Below, in pieces: positions 51,914 through 61,329 of a DNA stretch of 64,000 nucleotides. Below the pieces are notes generated by a model, which saw only the letters and a list, made by a program, of their open reading frames with translations, ran no database searches and was not told the DNA's origin. A program made the translations under genes and the position numbers. Position 1 is the stretch's first letter; every line of letters begins with the position of its first letter. This DNA is from Kaistella antarctica (lineage in GTDB: Bacteria > Bacteroidota > Bacteroidia > Flavobacteriales > Weeksellaceae). The stretch is taken from the NCBI RefSeq assembly GCF_900109615.1, contig NZ_FOIX01000002.1:124001-188000 (forward strand). The letters are read 5' to 3'.

Positions 51914-52783
51914 CTATTCTGGTTTCTCGTTTTCTTCTTCAGTTAATGGTCGATTTTTCGAGGTGAGCATAATTACAAATCCAGCCAACATAAACGGAAT
52001 TGAAAGGACTTGTCCTGTGTTCAATCCTGCAATCTGAATGAATTCGTCGCCCTGTGGTTCTTTCAGGAATTCTACAAAGAAGCGAATTGCCCAAAGTAGG
52101 ATAAAGAATAAACCGAACAACCAACCTTGCTGATATTTTTTACGCGTATATCGATACAAAATCCAAAGCAAAATGAAGAGTAAGAAATAACCGCCTGCTT
52201 CAAATAACTGAGTTGGATAGCGCGGAACGATTGCGCCGTATTCAGAACTTTGTTGTGTAAATAAAATAGCGAACGGAGAATTTTCTGGGGCTGGTTTTCC
52301 GATAATTTCAGAATTAAAAAAGTTTCCCATTCTTACGAAAGCGCCGCCTAGAGCAACTGGAATTCCAATTCTGTCATAGACCCAAAAAGGATTTTTCTTG
52401 ATGATTTTAATACTGTAATACAGAGTAGTGAAAATTAGAGCAATAGTAGCGCCATGACTCGCCAAGCCAGAAAACCCTGTAAATTCAAGTTGAGGTTTTG
52501 TTCGAATAGGTAAGAACACCGACCAAAAATCTTCTCGAAAAAGTTCGGGTTGATAAAAAACAACGTGTCCGATCCGCGCTCCCAAAATAGTTCCTATTAA
52601 AGTCCAAGTGAAAAGAGGTTCTACATATTTTACGTTAACATTGTCTATCGTATAGATTTTGGTCATGATATAATAACCTAAACCAAATGCGAAAATAAAC
52701 ATCAAGCTATAATAGTGCAGGGTAAAAGGACCAAGTGGAATACCAGTGGACGGATCCCAAGTCGAGTATAAAAAAGTCAGCAT
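51914..52783 (-). CDS. lgt: Prolipoprotein diacylglyceryl transferase
   Basis: Inner-membrane enzyme that attaches diacylglycerol to the lipobox cysteine of lipoproteins, essential for the many lipoproteins encoded here. The 289-residue protein has several transmembrane segments and the Lgt signature GGAFVRMGNFFNSEIIGKP. Other conserved parts are HYYSLMFIFAFGLGYY and RYPTQLFEAGGYF. It lies downstream of yidD. Confidence 0.95.
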   Translation of the reverse strand: MLTFLYSTWDPSTGIPLGPFTLHYYSLMFIFAFGLGYYIMTKIYTIDNVNVKYVEPLFTWTLIGTILGARIGHVVFYQPELFREDFWSVFLPIRTKPQLEFTGFSGLASHGATIALIFTTLYYSIKIIKKNPFWVYDRIGIPVALGGAFVRMGNFFNSEIIGKPAPENSPFAILFTQQSSEYGAIVPRYPTQLFEAGGYFLLFILLWILYRYTRKKYQQGWLFGLFFILLWAIRFFVEFLKEPQGDEFIQIAGLNTGQVLSIPFMLAGFVIMLTSKNRPLTEEENEKPE

Positions 52784-52813
52784 AGTATTTAATTCAAAAA
52801 TTTAAAATTCTAA

Positions 52814-53053
52814 TTAATGTTCACATTTTGGTGGCACCGGGTCATAACCGTCGCCGCCCCACGGATGGCATCTGGCAATTCTTTTCGATCCTAACCACAA
52901 ACCTTTTAATGGACCATGAACTTTCAAAGCCTCTATCATATAATGAGAGCAGGTCGGTTCGTATCGACAGTTTTTTGGCAACAATGGTGAGATAAACCAC
53001 TGATAAATTTTTACCAGGATGACCAAAGGAAATGTAATGATTTTGTTGAACAT
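52814..53053 (-). CDS. yidD: Membrane protein insertion efficiency factor YidD
   Basis: A 79-residue protein of the YidD family: [20 protein letters not shown], then [18 protein letters not shown] and [15 protein letters not shown]. YidD assists YidC-dependent membrane insertion. It precedes lgt by 30 nt and probably shares its transcript. Confidence 0.93.
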   Translation of the reverse strand: MFNKIITFPLVILVKIYQWFISPLLPKNCRYEPTCSHYMIEALKVHGPLKGLWLGSKRIARCHPWGGDGYDPVPPKCEH

Positions 53054-53189
53054 TGCGTTGCAAAAATAACCATTTAGTTTAAATTCGCTTTATGTTTGGA
53101 TTAAAAGTTGTTTTCAACAATCTGCTTACCTTTGTTCTTTCAATGTGTGCGCTAAAGCTTAATCATAAAAACCCTTCAATTCTTTTACT

Positions 53190-54467
53190 TTGAATTCTAA
53201 TTCACCACTTGCCGAAAAACTACGACCAAAAACATTAGATCAAGTTTTGGGGCAGGAGCATTTAACCGGAAAAAACGGACCGATTCGTAAAATGTTAGAG
53301 AATGATACTTTAAATTCTCTCATCTTTTGGGGACCGCCGGGAACGGGAAAAACCACTTTAGCAGAAATTATTTCAGAAACTTCAGGACGAAAGTTTTATA
53401 AACTTTCTGCTGTTTCCAGTGGAGTAAAAGACATCAGAGAAATTATTGAAGATGCCAAAAAGCAAAATCTTTTTTCTGGCAAATCGCCAATATTATTTAT
53501 TGATGAGATTCACCGGTTTAATAAATCACAACAGGATTCTTTGCTGCATGCCGTAGAAAAAGGATGGGTTGTTTTAATGGGCGCCACCACTGAAAATCCA
53601 AGTTTTGAAGTGGTTTCGGCGTTGCTTTCCCGATCGCAGGTTTATATTTTGAAGAGTTTGGATTATGAAAGGTTGGAAGAACTCATTAATATTTCTTTGA
53701 AGAAATATAATCAAGATTCGAATACGGATTTCAGCATTAAAGATAATGAAGCATTAATTCAATATTCTGGCGGCGACGCTCGTAAGTTGATTAACGCCGT
53801 AGAAAATGTCTTGAATCAATTTAAAAATTCTGATAAGAAGGAAATTAATAATGAAGATGTGTTGTCGGTTTTACAGGAAACCATGGCGTTGTATGATAAA
53901 AATGGCGAACAGCATTACGATATCATTTCTGCTTTCATTAAATCCATGCGGGGTTCTGATCCAAATGGTGCGGTGTATTGGCTAGCTAGAATGTTGGTCG
54001 GTGGTGAAGATATTAAATTCATTGCGAGACGAATGTTGATTTTAGCTTCAGAAGATATCGGCTTGGCAAATCCGAACGCTTTGGTTATGGCGACCAACTG
54101 TTTTCAGGCAATTAATGTGATTGGAAATCCGGAAGCCAGAATTATTTTGAGTCAGACTGCGGTTTATTTAGCAGTTTCTCCGAAAAGTAATTCCACCTAT
54201 ATGGCAATTAATGATGCGATTTCTAATGTTAAAAAATCTGGAAATCTTCCAGTTCCTCTACATTTAAGAAATGCTCCAACCAAATTAATGAAGGATTTAA
54301 ATTACGGAAAAGATTATGATTACGCACATTCTCACGAAGGTAATTTTGTGGATTTAGAATTTCTACCCGAAGAATTAAAAGGAACTTCCTTCTACAAACC
54401 CGGAAATAATTCTACGGAAAATAAAATTGCTGAGCAGCTTAAAAAGAAGTGGAAGGATAAATATTGA
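53190..54467 (+). CDS. rarA: Replication-associated recombination protein RarA (TTG start)
   Basis: AAA+ ATPase of the RarA/MgsA family that acts at stalled forks. The 425-residue protein has Walker A GPPGTGKTT, Walker B ILFIDEIHRFNK, and the conserved LAEKLRPKTLDQVLGQEHL opening. The oligomerisation part ends SHEGNFVDLEFLPEEL. No ATG gives this opening; the reading frame begins with TTG at 53190, so I infer a non-ATG start. Confidence 0.92.
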   Translation: MNSNSPLAEKLRPKTLDQVLGQEHLTGKNGPIRKMLENDTLNSLIFWGPPGTGKTTLAEIISETSGRKFYKLSAVSSGVKDIREIIEDAKKQNLFSGKSPILFIDEIHRFNKSQQDSLLHAVEKGWVVLMGATTENPSFEVVSALLSRSQVYILKSLDYERLEELINISLKKYNQDSNTDFSIKDNEALIQYSGGDARKLINAVENVLNQFKNSDKKEINNEDVLSVLQETMALYDKNGEQHYDIISAFIKSMRGSDPNGAVYWLARMLVGGEDIKFIARRMLILASEDIGLANPNALVMATNCFQAINVIGNPEARIILSQTAVYLAVSPKSNSTYMAINDAISNVKKSGNLPVPLHLRNAPTKLMKDLNYGKDYDYAHSHEGNFVDLEFLPEELKGTSFYKPGNNSTENKIAEQLKKKWKDKY

Positions 54468-54485
54468 TTTTACTGAAATTTAAGA

Positions 54486-55325
54486 TTAACTTTCCAGCAA
54501 ATACTCATTGTAATGTCCCAGGAATTTTACCGTCGCGCCAATTGATTTCAGTTCTTCCAACGCATTTTTTGATAAAACGGGATGCCATTCATTAGCAATA
54601 TTCATAAAGAAAAAATAATTTCCTAAACCGGTTTTTAAAGTTCGGCTTTCTATTTTTGAAAGGTTCATTTGTCGCCAGGCAAAAACCGAAAGCACTTGAT
54701 GCAATCCGCCTGCGTGATCTTCGGGAAGTGTTATGAGCAGAGAGGTCTTTTCCGAAGTCTTCGGATAATCAAGTTCTAAAAGACTTTTATTCTTTGAAAT
54801 AACAATAAACTTGGTGTGATTCTGCTCGAAATCCTGAATATTAGAATTGATGATTTTTAAACCGTACAATTTCGCCGCATACGAATTGGCGATGGCTGCC
54901 CATTTTTCGTGAGGGTTTTCAGCAACTAATTTAGCCGCCGCCGCAGTCGAACTAAAATCACGGGTTTCAATATTTTTATAATGATCATGTCGAAAGTGAA
55001 AAGTTTGAGCCAGCGCTTGCGGATGCGAAATCACCGTTTCGAAATTTTCATTATTTGGATGAATCATTAAATGGTGGGCAATCGGCATTACTACTTCTGC
55101 TTCTATACAAATGTTTTCAAAATCGTAGAGATAATCCAAGGTCATCGACACCGTTCCTTCAATCGAGTTTTCTAAGGGAACCACAGCTTTGTCGACGTCG
55201 CCATTAAGCACGGCATTAAAACAATCGATGATGCTTGATTGTGGAAACAACTCGTTATTGGGGAAAATTTGGGAGCAGGCTAACTGCGTAAAACTGGCGT
55301 GTGGACCGAGGAAGGCGATTTTCAT
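54486..55325 (-). CDS. pheA: Prephenate dehydratase
   Basis: Converts prephenate to phenylpyruvate. The 279-residue protein has the PDT domain (about 1-180; IAFLGPHASFTQLACSQIFP, VVPLENSIEGTVSMTLDYL, the TRDFSSTAAAAKLV site) and a C-terminal ACT domain (about 195-270; LITLPEDHAGGLHQVLSVF, ESRTLKTGLGNYFFF) for phenylalanine feedback. No chorismate mutase domain. It converges with rarA with only 18 nt between. Confidence 0.93.
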   Translation of the reverse strand: MKIAFLGPHASFTQLACSQIFPNNELFPQSSIIDCFNAVLNGDVDKAVVPLENSIEGTVSMTLDYLYDFENICIEAEVVMPIAHHLMIHPNNENFETVISHPQALAQTFHFRHDHYKNIETRDFSSTAAAAKLVAENPHEKWAAIANSYAAKLYGLKIINSNIQDFEQNHTKFIVISKNKSLLELDYPKTSEKTSLLITLPEDHAGGLHQVLSVFAWRQMNLSKIESRTLKTGLGNYFFFMNIANEWHPVLSKNALEELKSIGATVKFLGHYNEYLLES

Positions 55326-55400
55326 TTGGTAAAAGTAAAAAAGACCATTGAATAGCGGACTATTTTTAAGTTTATTTTAAAAGAGTTTAAATCTTTTACT

Positions 55401-55439
55401 AAAGGAAAAATCCGTCCCATTTTTTAGCGGGGCGGATTT
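55401..55439 (-). terminator. Terminator of the stress-protein-like gene
   Basis: Stem AAATCCG/CGGATTT (55408-55414 with 55433-55439) extended by CCC/GGG, with an A run on the left that is a T run on the minus strand. Confidence 0.7.
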
Positions 55440-55481
55440 CAGGCTCTAAATATTAAAAAGAGTTTATTTTTACAGAATCAC

Positions 55482-55904
55482 TTATAATTCATTCTGCAAG
55501 GTGGCAGATGAGGTAAATTCTGGCATTCCATAAATGTGTGATTTCGCGCGGAGTTGTACAATTTTTTTAATGTAGTTTAGATCTTTCGCTTCTTCGAGGG
55601 TCATGTCTTTAAACTCGTAAATTTTTACGACTTTATTGTCATTAAAAGATTGAGTAACGTTTTTCAATTCTTCCTCGCTTGTTACAGAAACACTCGTGAT
55701 CAGATGATCGGGAGCTATTTTTGCTTCTGCTCTTGGAGTTCCGAAAAGTTTATCCCAGAAATTCTTTTTCAGCTCCGGCGCATTTTCTTTGTCGGTTCTG
55801 TAAATGATATAATCCTGGTTTTTGATTCCTGATTTTTCTATTCCTGCAGAAACTTCTTTGATGTTTTCCTGGCTTGGAAAAAGACCAACAATCGTGTAAT
55901 TCAT
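55482..55904 (-). CDS. Hypothetical protein, general-stress 17M-like
   Basis: A 140-residue protein: NYTIVGLFPSQENIKEVSAG, then DHLITSVSVTSEEELKNVTQ and a C-terminal helical stretch. The opening resembles the YflT/GSP17M heat-tolerance domain (an alpha/beta fold with a GxF start), but the match is only by pattern. No membrane segment or catalytic motif. A single gene with its own terminator. Confidence 0.6.
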   Translation of the reverse strand: MNYTIVGLFPSQENIKEVSAGIEKSGIKNQDYIIYRTDKENAPELKKNFWDKLFGTPRAEAKIAPDHLITSVSVTSEEELKNVTQSFNDNKVVKIYEFKDMTLEEAKDLNYIKKIVQLRAKSHIYGMPEFTSSATLQNEL

Positions 55905-56101
55905 GATAAAGTGTTTTAGTTGTTAAATTCTATGCAAATATAGCAATGAATTATTCATTAAAATCAATTTTTTATTTAATTAACAAAAACTTGACAAAAA
56001 TCAGGCTTAAATTTATTAATATCGCAATTAAGAACGATTCAATTTAAGTAATGTTTACAATTGATTATATTTACGACTCTCAAATTTAAATCTTTAGAAA
56101 T

Positions 56102-56794
56102 ATGAATATCCTGTTGGCATCGACTTCTACCTTATATGGTGGAAAATATTTAGAATATATCAAATCAGAAATTGCAGAACTTTTTACTGGAATTGACGAA
56201 ATTGTTTTTATCCCGTTCGCTAGACCTGGTGGAGTTTCACATGAAGATTACACCCATAAAGTAAAAGAGTTTTTTGCGAAGCTAAATATTAAAGTAAAAG
56301 GACTGCATGAATTTGATAATCCAAAGTCCGCACTTTATGATGCAAAAGGTTTTTTCACAGGCGGCGGGAATACTTTTTTACTGGTGAAAACTTTGCATGA
56401 GTTGGATCTTATGTTTGCTTTAAAAGAAAATGTGCAAAATGGGAAACCCTATTTAGGGACTAGTGCCGGATCGAATATCGGCGGGCTAAATATGAAAACG
56501 ACCAATGATATGCCGATTGTTTATCCACCGAGTTTTGAATGTATGGGCTTGGTTCCTTTTAACCTTAATCCACATTATTTAGATCCAAACCCTGATTTGA
56601 AACATAATGGAGAAACGCGGGAAACCCGAATTCAAGAATTTTTAACCCAAAATGATACGAAGGTAGTTGGCCTTCGAGAAGGAAACTGGATCAGAAAAAT
56701 CGGAAATCGAATTACCGTAGAAGGAAAAGAAACCACCAGAATTTTTGAAAACGATAAAGAACCGTATGAAATAATGTCGGGAACGGAATTGTAA
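56102..56794 (+). CDS. pepE: Dipeptidase E (peptidase S51)
   Basis: Serine dipeptidase that cleaves Asp-X dipeptides. The 230-residue protein shows the nucleophile Ser in YLGTSAGSNIGG and the earlier GFFTGGGNTFLLVKTLH oxyanion region. The Glu/His partners lie in PHYLDPN and GLREGNWI. Length is typical. It is cytoplasmic, with no signal peptide. Confidence 0.92.
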   Translation: MNILLASTSTLYGGKYLEYIKSEIAELFTGIDEIVFIPFARPGGVSHEDYTHKVKEFFAKLNIKVKGLHEFDNPKSALYDAKGFFTGGGNTFLLVKTLHELDLMFALKENVQNGKPYLGTSAGSNIGGLNMKTTNDMPIVYPPSFECMGLVPFNLNPHYLDPNPDLKHNGETRETRIQEFLTQNDTKVVGLREGNWIRKIGNRITVEGKETTRIFENDKEPYEIMSGTEL

Positions 56795-56942
56795 GAAATT
56801 GCTTAAACTAAAAAAGTCACCTTTTTCGTTGTTTAAAATATATCGAATCGATCAAAAAACTGCCTAACATTTATTAAAAGTAAAATTTGAAATTAAGTTG
56901 TTTGAGAAGATCCTAGTATACTTAATTTAAAGGTTATTTAAT

Positions 56943-57353
56943 TTAAACTTTCCAATTTTTTTCGATGAGCTTCATCAAAAAATCGGGACACTTTACGATT
57001 TTATTTCTTTTGGAATCCAAGAAAAATAAAGTAGTTTTTGCCTCCGTGATTTTCTGTTTAGATTCATTATAAATTTCATATTCAAATTCTACTCTCGCTC
57101 CTGGAATTTTTTTTATAAAAGTATGAATTTCGAGACTTTCATCGTAATAGGCTGGCTTTAAATATTTAATGGAAAAATCGGCGACCGGCAACCAAAATCC
57201 TTGCTGCTCAATCGCTTCATAAGACATACCGAGCTCGCGGAAAAGTTCAACTCTACCAACCTCAAGATAGGTAGCATAATTGCCATAATAGACGTATTTC
57301 ATGGGGTCGGTTTCAGCGTAACGAACTCTTATTGTGTGTGTTGTGTGTATCAT
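56943..57353 (-). CDS. YbgC/FadM-type acyl-CoA thioesterase
   Basis: A 136-residue hotdog thioesterase from the ATG ending at 57353; an ATG 21 nt upstream adds seven residues. YAETDPMKYVYYGNYATYLE carries the catalytic Asp pattern of the 4-hydroxybenzoyl-CoA thioesterase group, followed by YLKPAYYDESLEIHTFI. The substrate is unknown. It is divergent from dnaA. Confidence 0.88.
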   Translation of the reverse strand: MIHTTHTIRVRYAETDPMKYVYYGNYATYLEVGRVELFRELGMSYEAIEQQGFWLPVADFSIKYLKPAYYDESLEIHTFIKKIPGARVEFEYEIYNESKQKITEAKTTLFFLDSKRNKIVKCPDFLMKLIEKNWKV

Positions 57354-57487
57354 CTTAAGTATTAAATTAGTCATACAAATATATTTTTAATTAATCAATA
57401 GCACAATGATTTTTTTTTGACGATTAAAAATTCCATCTTTGTCTTCCCGTCAAATTTAACAAGCGAAGGAGAAATTGCAGCAAGAAA

Positions 57488-58942
57488 ATGAATGAAAATT
57501 TAACTATAATTTGGGAAAAATGTCTGACGTTTATGAGAGATAATCTCAACGCGGCTGAGGACAATACTGACCTTAAAAAACTCGAGAATTCTTTTGACTT
57601 ATTGTTTGATAATGTGCAACCTGTATCATTAAATAACAATAATTTAACCTTACTGGTGCCGAGTGATTTTTACAAAGAATATATAGAAGATAATTATTTA
57701 TCATTGCTCTCTGCTGCCCTGAAAAAAAATATTGGAAAAGGCGTAAAACTTTGGTATTCGGTGATGGAAAATAAACCAGCCGGACAAGAAAAACCAATTA
57801 CCATGAATATGAAAGGTAAAAGTGTTGCGACTCCAAAGATGCAAGAAACTTTGCCGCCTTCGTTCTCAGCAAATGTGATTAATCCATTTGTGGTTCCGGG
57901 AATGAAAAAAATTCATATCGATTCTAATTTAAAAGCTGACTTTTCATTTGATAATTATGTAGAAGGAGAATGCAACAAATTTGCATCTACGGTCGCTAAA
58001 TCAATTGCCAAAAGACCAGGCGCAACCGCCTTCAATCCTCTATTTTTATACGGAGGTTACGGAGTTGGGAAAACGCACTTAGGTCATGCAGTTGGGTTAG
58101 AAGTTAAACATGCTTATCCTGAGAAGGTCGTTCTTTATTTATCATCTGAGAAATTTATTCAGCAGTTTGTATCAGCTGCGAAAGCGCACAAGCAGACAGA
58201 ATTTGCGAATTTCTATCAAATGGTTGATGTTTTAATCATTGATGATATTCAGTTTTTATCTGGAAAAAAATCTACCCAAGACAGTTTCTTCCACATTTTC
58301 GATTATCTGCACCAAAACGGAAAACAGATTATTTTAACTTCTGATAAAGCGCCGGTTGATATTTTAGATATTCAGGATCGTATTGTTTCTCGTTTCAAAT
58401 GGGGACTTTCGGCAGAAATTAAATCTCCGGATTTTGATACGAGACGAAAAATTATAGTTGATAAGTTAAGCCGCGACGGAATCGTGCTGACAGAAGATAT
58501 GTTGGATTATCTGGCGTCAGAAGTAAAAACCAACGTTCGCGAACTGATCGGAGTGATCAATTCAGTGATTGCGTATTCGACCATCTACAAGTCTGATTTG
58601 TCATTAGAGCTTTTGAAAGAAACCATTAGTAAGATTGCCGCTAATCAGAAAAAAGTGATCAATATTCCTTACATTCAAGATGTTGTTTGCGAGTATTTCG
58701 GAATTGAAAGAGAGCAACTGCTTTCTAAAACTCGTAAAAGAGAAATCGCGTTACCAAGACAGTTGGCCATGTATTTTGCAAAAGAGTTTACCAACGCTAC
58801 TTTCAATAAGATCGGTGAGGAAATGGGCGGGAAAGACCATTCAACCGTAATGTACGCTTGTGATACGATTAAAGATGTTTCGAAAATCGATAAGGAGATT
58901 AAGAAATATGTAAAAGAATTAACAGAGAAAATTAAACAGTAA
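57488..58942 (+). CDS. dnaA: Chromosomal replication initiator DnaA
   Basis: AAA+ initiator protein of 484 residues. Domain I is at about 1-90 and domain II is a short linker. The AAA+ domain has Walker A GGYGVGKTHLGHA, Walker B LIIDDIQFL and sensor ILTSDKAP. Domain IV ends with the DnaA-box helix-turn-helix signature GGKDHSTVMYACDTI. I see no cluster of DnaA boxes or AT-rich unwinding region beside it, so oriC is probably elsewhere. The LMW phosphatase gene follows. Confidence 0.96.
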   Translation: MNENLTIIWEKCLTFMRDNLNAAEDNTDLKKLENSFDLLFDNVQPVSLNNNNLTLLVPSDFYKEYIEDNYLSLLSAALKKNIGKGVKLWYSVMENKPAGQEKPITMNMKGKSVATPKMQETLPPSFSANVINPFVVPGMKKIHIDSNLKADFSFDNYVEGECNKFASTVAKSIAKRPGATAFNPLFLYGGYGVGKTHLGHAVGLEVKHAYPEKVVLYLSSEKFIQQFVSAAKAHKQTEFANFYQMVDVLIIDDIQFLSGKKSTQDSFFHIFDYLHQNGKQIILTSDKAPVDILDIQDRIVSRFKWGLSAEIKSPDFDTRRKIIVDKLSRDGIVLTEDMLDYLASEVKTNVRELIGVINSVIAYSTIYKSDLSLELLKETISKIAANQKKVINIPYIQDVVCEYFGIEREQLLSKTRKREIALPRQLAMYFAKEFTNATFNKIGEEMGGKDHSTVMYACDTIKDVSKIDKEIKKYVKELTEKIKQ

Positions 58943-59026
58943 AATTTTCTGCAAACCAATATACAAAAGGAGTTTTTTTAAAATTCCTTTTTTTATTTGT
59001 ATTTTGCATCATTATAAAAAGTTACT

Positions 59027-59488
59027 ATGAAAATTTTAATGGTTTGCCTCGGCAATATATGCAGAAGTCCTTTGGCAGAAGGAATCTTACAATCTAAACT
59101 TCCTGAAAACTTTATCGTAGAATCGGCTGGAACGATTGATATGCACGAAGGAAAAAATCCGGATCATCGGTCAATTGAAACCGGGTATAAGTACAAAGTC
59201 GATATTTCTAAGCAACAGTCAAGACATTTCTCTGAAAATGATTTCAAAGAGTTTGATCATATTTTTTGCATGGATCAAAACAATGTGCAAGATGTTTTAT
59301 CTTTAGCAAAAACAGAAAGTGATCGAAATAAAGTTTCTTTAATTCTAGAAAACAATCAAGAAGTTCCTGATCCTTACTGGAGTGAAATGGATGCTTTTGA
59401 TAAAGTTTATCATATGCTAGACAAAGCTTGCGACAGAATTACTGATGATTTATTGAGCCAAGCCAAAAGTAAAAAAAGCCAAGTTTAA
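59027..59488 (+). CDS. Low-molecular-weight protein tyrosine phosphatase
   Basis: A 153-residue phosphatase with the C-x5-R loop as VCLGNICRSP (Cys7, Arg13) and the general acid in VPDPYW (about residue 115). Typical roles are protein tyrosine dephosphorylation, but some relatives act on arsenate or small phosphoesters. It lies between dnaA and a methyltransferase gene. Confidence 0.92.
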   Translation: MKILMVCLGNICRSPLAEGILQSKLPENFIVESAGTIDMHEGKNPDHRSIETGYKYKVDISKQQSRHFSENDFKEFDHIFCMDQNNVQDVLSLAKTESDRNKVSLILENNQEVPDPYWSEMDAFDKVYHMLDKACDRITDDLLSQAKSKKSQV

Positions 59489-59530
59489 AGATTCAAACAC
59501 GGCTCAACTTAAAAACCCCACCAATAGAAT

Positions 59531-60229
59531 ATGTTATTCCTTATCCCCGCTTATATTTCAGAAAACTCACCAATCGATTATTTCGCACCGGCGATTAAAG
59601 AATATATTTTAAAAACGGATTACTTCTTTGTCGAAAATGAAAAAACGGCTAGGAAAATCATTAAGTTTTTTGCTCCAGAAAAAAAGCAGTCAGATTTAAA
59701 ATTATTTCTACTCGACAAAAATACGGAACGAAAAGATTTACAAGATGCGCAAATGTTGATGGTTAAAGGGCAGGATTTCGGTTTGCTCTCAGAAGCTGGT
59801 TTGCCGTGCATCGCAGATCCCGGAAATTTAATGGTGAAATGGTGTCATGAAAATGCAGTGAAAGTCGTGCCGATTAATGGACCTTCATCGATTATCTTGG
59901 CCTTAGTTGCAAGTGGATTTAATGGACAGGAATTTACTTTCCATGGCTATTTGCCGATTGATAAAGCAGATAAGAAAGCGAAAATTAAATGGTTGGATAA
60001 TCAGGTTCAAACAACTGGATATTCGCAGATTTTTATGGAAACGCCGTATCGTAATAATCAGTTGTTTGATGATTTATGCAAGGTTCTTCCGCCGCAAGCA
60101 AAATTGTGTATTGCTGCCAATATTAATGATCCGCAAGATGAATTTATCAGAACATTGACGATTAAAGATTGGATCAAAAACAAACCGGAACTTCATAAGA
60201 TGCCCGCTGTTTTTGTTTTGGGTGTTTAA
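59531..60229 (+). CDS. Tetrapyrrole methylase-family SAM-dependent methyltransferase
   Basis: A 232-residue TP-methylase (RsmI-like). The family pattern is seen in GLLSEAGLPCIADPGNLMVK (the SAM-binding GxPxxxDPG loop), VVPINGPSSIILALVASGF and FHGYLPIDK. RsmI modifies C1402 of 16S rRNA, but this short form lacks its C-terminal part, so the substrate is open. Confidence 0.87.
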   Translation: MLFLIPAYISENSPIDYFAPAIKEYILKTDYFFVENEKTARKIIKFFAPEKKQSDLKLFLLDKNTERKDLQDAQMLMVKGQDFGLLSEAGLPCIADPGNLMVKWCHENAVKVVPINGPSSIILALVASGFNGQEFTFHGYLPIDKADKKAKIKWLDNQVQTTGYSQIFMETPYRNNQLFDDLCKVLPPQAKLCIAANINDPQDEFIRTLTIKDWIKNKPELHKMPAVFVLGV

Positions 60230-60303
60230 ACTTTAACAACCGTTAACAAGGCATTTGCATCATTGTTGTCTAGTCTAAACTTAACATTAAAAAATTTAAA
60301 ATT

Positions 60304-60681
60304 ATGTCAGATAAAAAGTTAGCAGGAATTTGGATGGATTCAGAAAATGCAACCGTAGTGAAAAATCATGATATCGAATCCGCTTACAAGTTTTTCCTTT
60401 GTAATCCTGTAAAAAGAGAGGTACAGCATGGTAATTCAAGTGAGAAGAATGCCAACAATGTAGAGCAAACCAATACGGCGAAGTTCTTCAAGGATTTGGA
60501 AAATTTAATTACAAATACACAAGAGTTGTATTTGACTGGAACAGGAACTATTCAAGAGCAGTTTAAAAATCATCTTGCTGAAACAGCTCAATTTAAAAAT
60601 GTGAAAGTAACTCTTGATACCGATCAAAAGATGAGTGACGAACACTTTTTAGAAAAAGTAAAAGCGCATTTCAATGCTTAA
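60304..60681 (+). CDS. eRF1/L30e-like small protein
   Basis: A 125-residue protein: KLAGIWMDSENATVVKN, then NTQELYLTGTGTIQEQFKNH and the end FLEKVKAHF. This resembles small bacterial proteins of the archaeo-eukaryotic release-factor-like/L30e-like group (for example AVIWIDHREAK... GPGxAKxEFKxHL), sometimes annotated as translational machinery proteins. A conserved role is not established. It lies between a methyltransferase and a convergent gene. Confidence 0.6.
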   Translation: MSDKKLAGIWMDSENATVVKNHDIESAYKFFLCNPVKREVQHGNSSEKNANNVEQTNTAKFFKDLENLITNTQELYLTGTGTIQEQFKNHLAETAQFKNVKVTLDTDQKMSDEHFLEKVKAHFNA

Positions 60682-60702
60682 TAGTGCTCATTAAAAATTT
60701 AG

Positions 60703-60728
60703 ACCGAAAATTAATTTTCGGTTTTTTT
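60703..60728. terminator. Palindromic terminator
   Basis: A 20-nt perfect palindrome ACCGAAAATT/AATTTTCGGT (60703-60722) followed by a T run, between convergent genes. Confidence 0.75.
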
Positions 60729-60732
60729 AGGT

Positions 60733-61206
60733 CTAATATTTAATATTTAATTTTTTCAAAATAAAATGCAGCAACCAAATCGGACCAACTAATAGAAATT
60801 GTAGATCTTTTAAAAAGCTTGGTTTTTTACCTTCAATTTTATGACCGTAAAATTGTCCAATCCAAGACAGAATGAAAACGCCTAAAAAGTTAAGCCAGGA
60901 TTGGTGTTCAAATTGTACGTTGACTAAATAAATCAGATGCTCCATTAGCAACATTAGAACAATCATTATTAAACTTATTTTCCATGATAACCTGAAATAA
61001 AATAAGGTGATGATAAGAAGTACAAAAATACTTACGATACTGATGCAAGCGAAATAAGCAAAGCAAAAATGCGGTGCAGGAATTAACGAAATAAATCCTA
61101 AAATCGACCAGAATATTAAGGGCACGCAAAGCCAGTGAATTAATTTATTCGTTTGATTCTGATGACTTTCAGCGTATTCGTTAAAGAGTTGGTCAATCTT
61201 TCTCAT
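60733..61206 (-). CDS. Mpo1-like (DUF962) membrane protein
   Basis: A 157-residue integral membrane protein with the DUF962/Mpo1 start QLFNEYAESHQNQTNKLIHW, then GFISLIPAP, three to four hydrophobic segments, and GQFYGHKIEGKKPSFL near the C-terminus. Yeast Mpo1 is an iron dioxygenase acting on 2-hydroxy fatty acids; conserved His residues are present (HQNQ, IHWLCVP). The bacterial role is unknown. Confidence 0.87.
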   Translation of the reverse strand: MRKIDQLFNEYAESHQNQTNKLIHWLCVPLIFWSILGFISLIPAPHFCFAYFACISIVSIFVLLIITLFYFRLSWKISLIMIVLMLLMEHLIYLVNVQFEHQSWLNFLGVFILSWIGQFYGHKIEGKKPSFLKDLQFLLVGPIWLLHFILKKLNIKY

Positions 61207-61282
61207 AGTTATAAGTTTTTCGTCAAACTAAATTAATCAATCTTTTTATTAATGAAAAGCTTTTGCATCCTATTTTGAAAAA

Positions 61283-61313
61283 TTGCCTCTTACTCAATAT
61301 TTCCCTATTTTTG
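61283..61313 (+). promoter_or_regulatory. Promoter of the methyltransferase gene
   Basis: TTG at 61283-61285 and TATTTTTG at 61306-61313, 20 nt apart, 16 nt before the ATG at 61330. Confidence 0.55.
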
Positions 61314-61329
61314 GCGAAATTTAATTGTA

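Noticed and set aside
57354..57487. Origin of replication beside dnaA
   Set aside because: I see no cluster of DnaA boxes or GATC-rich or unwinding motifs in the short gap; the location of oriC cannot be called.
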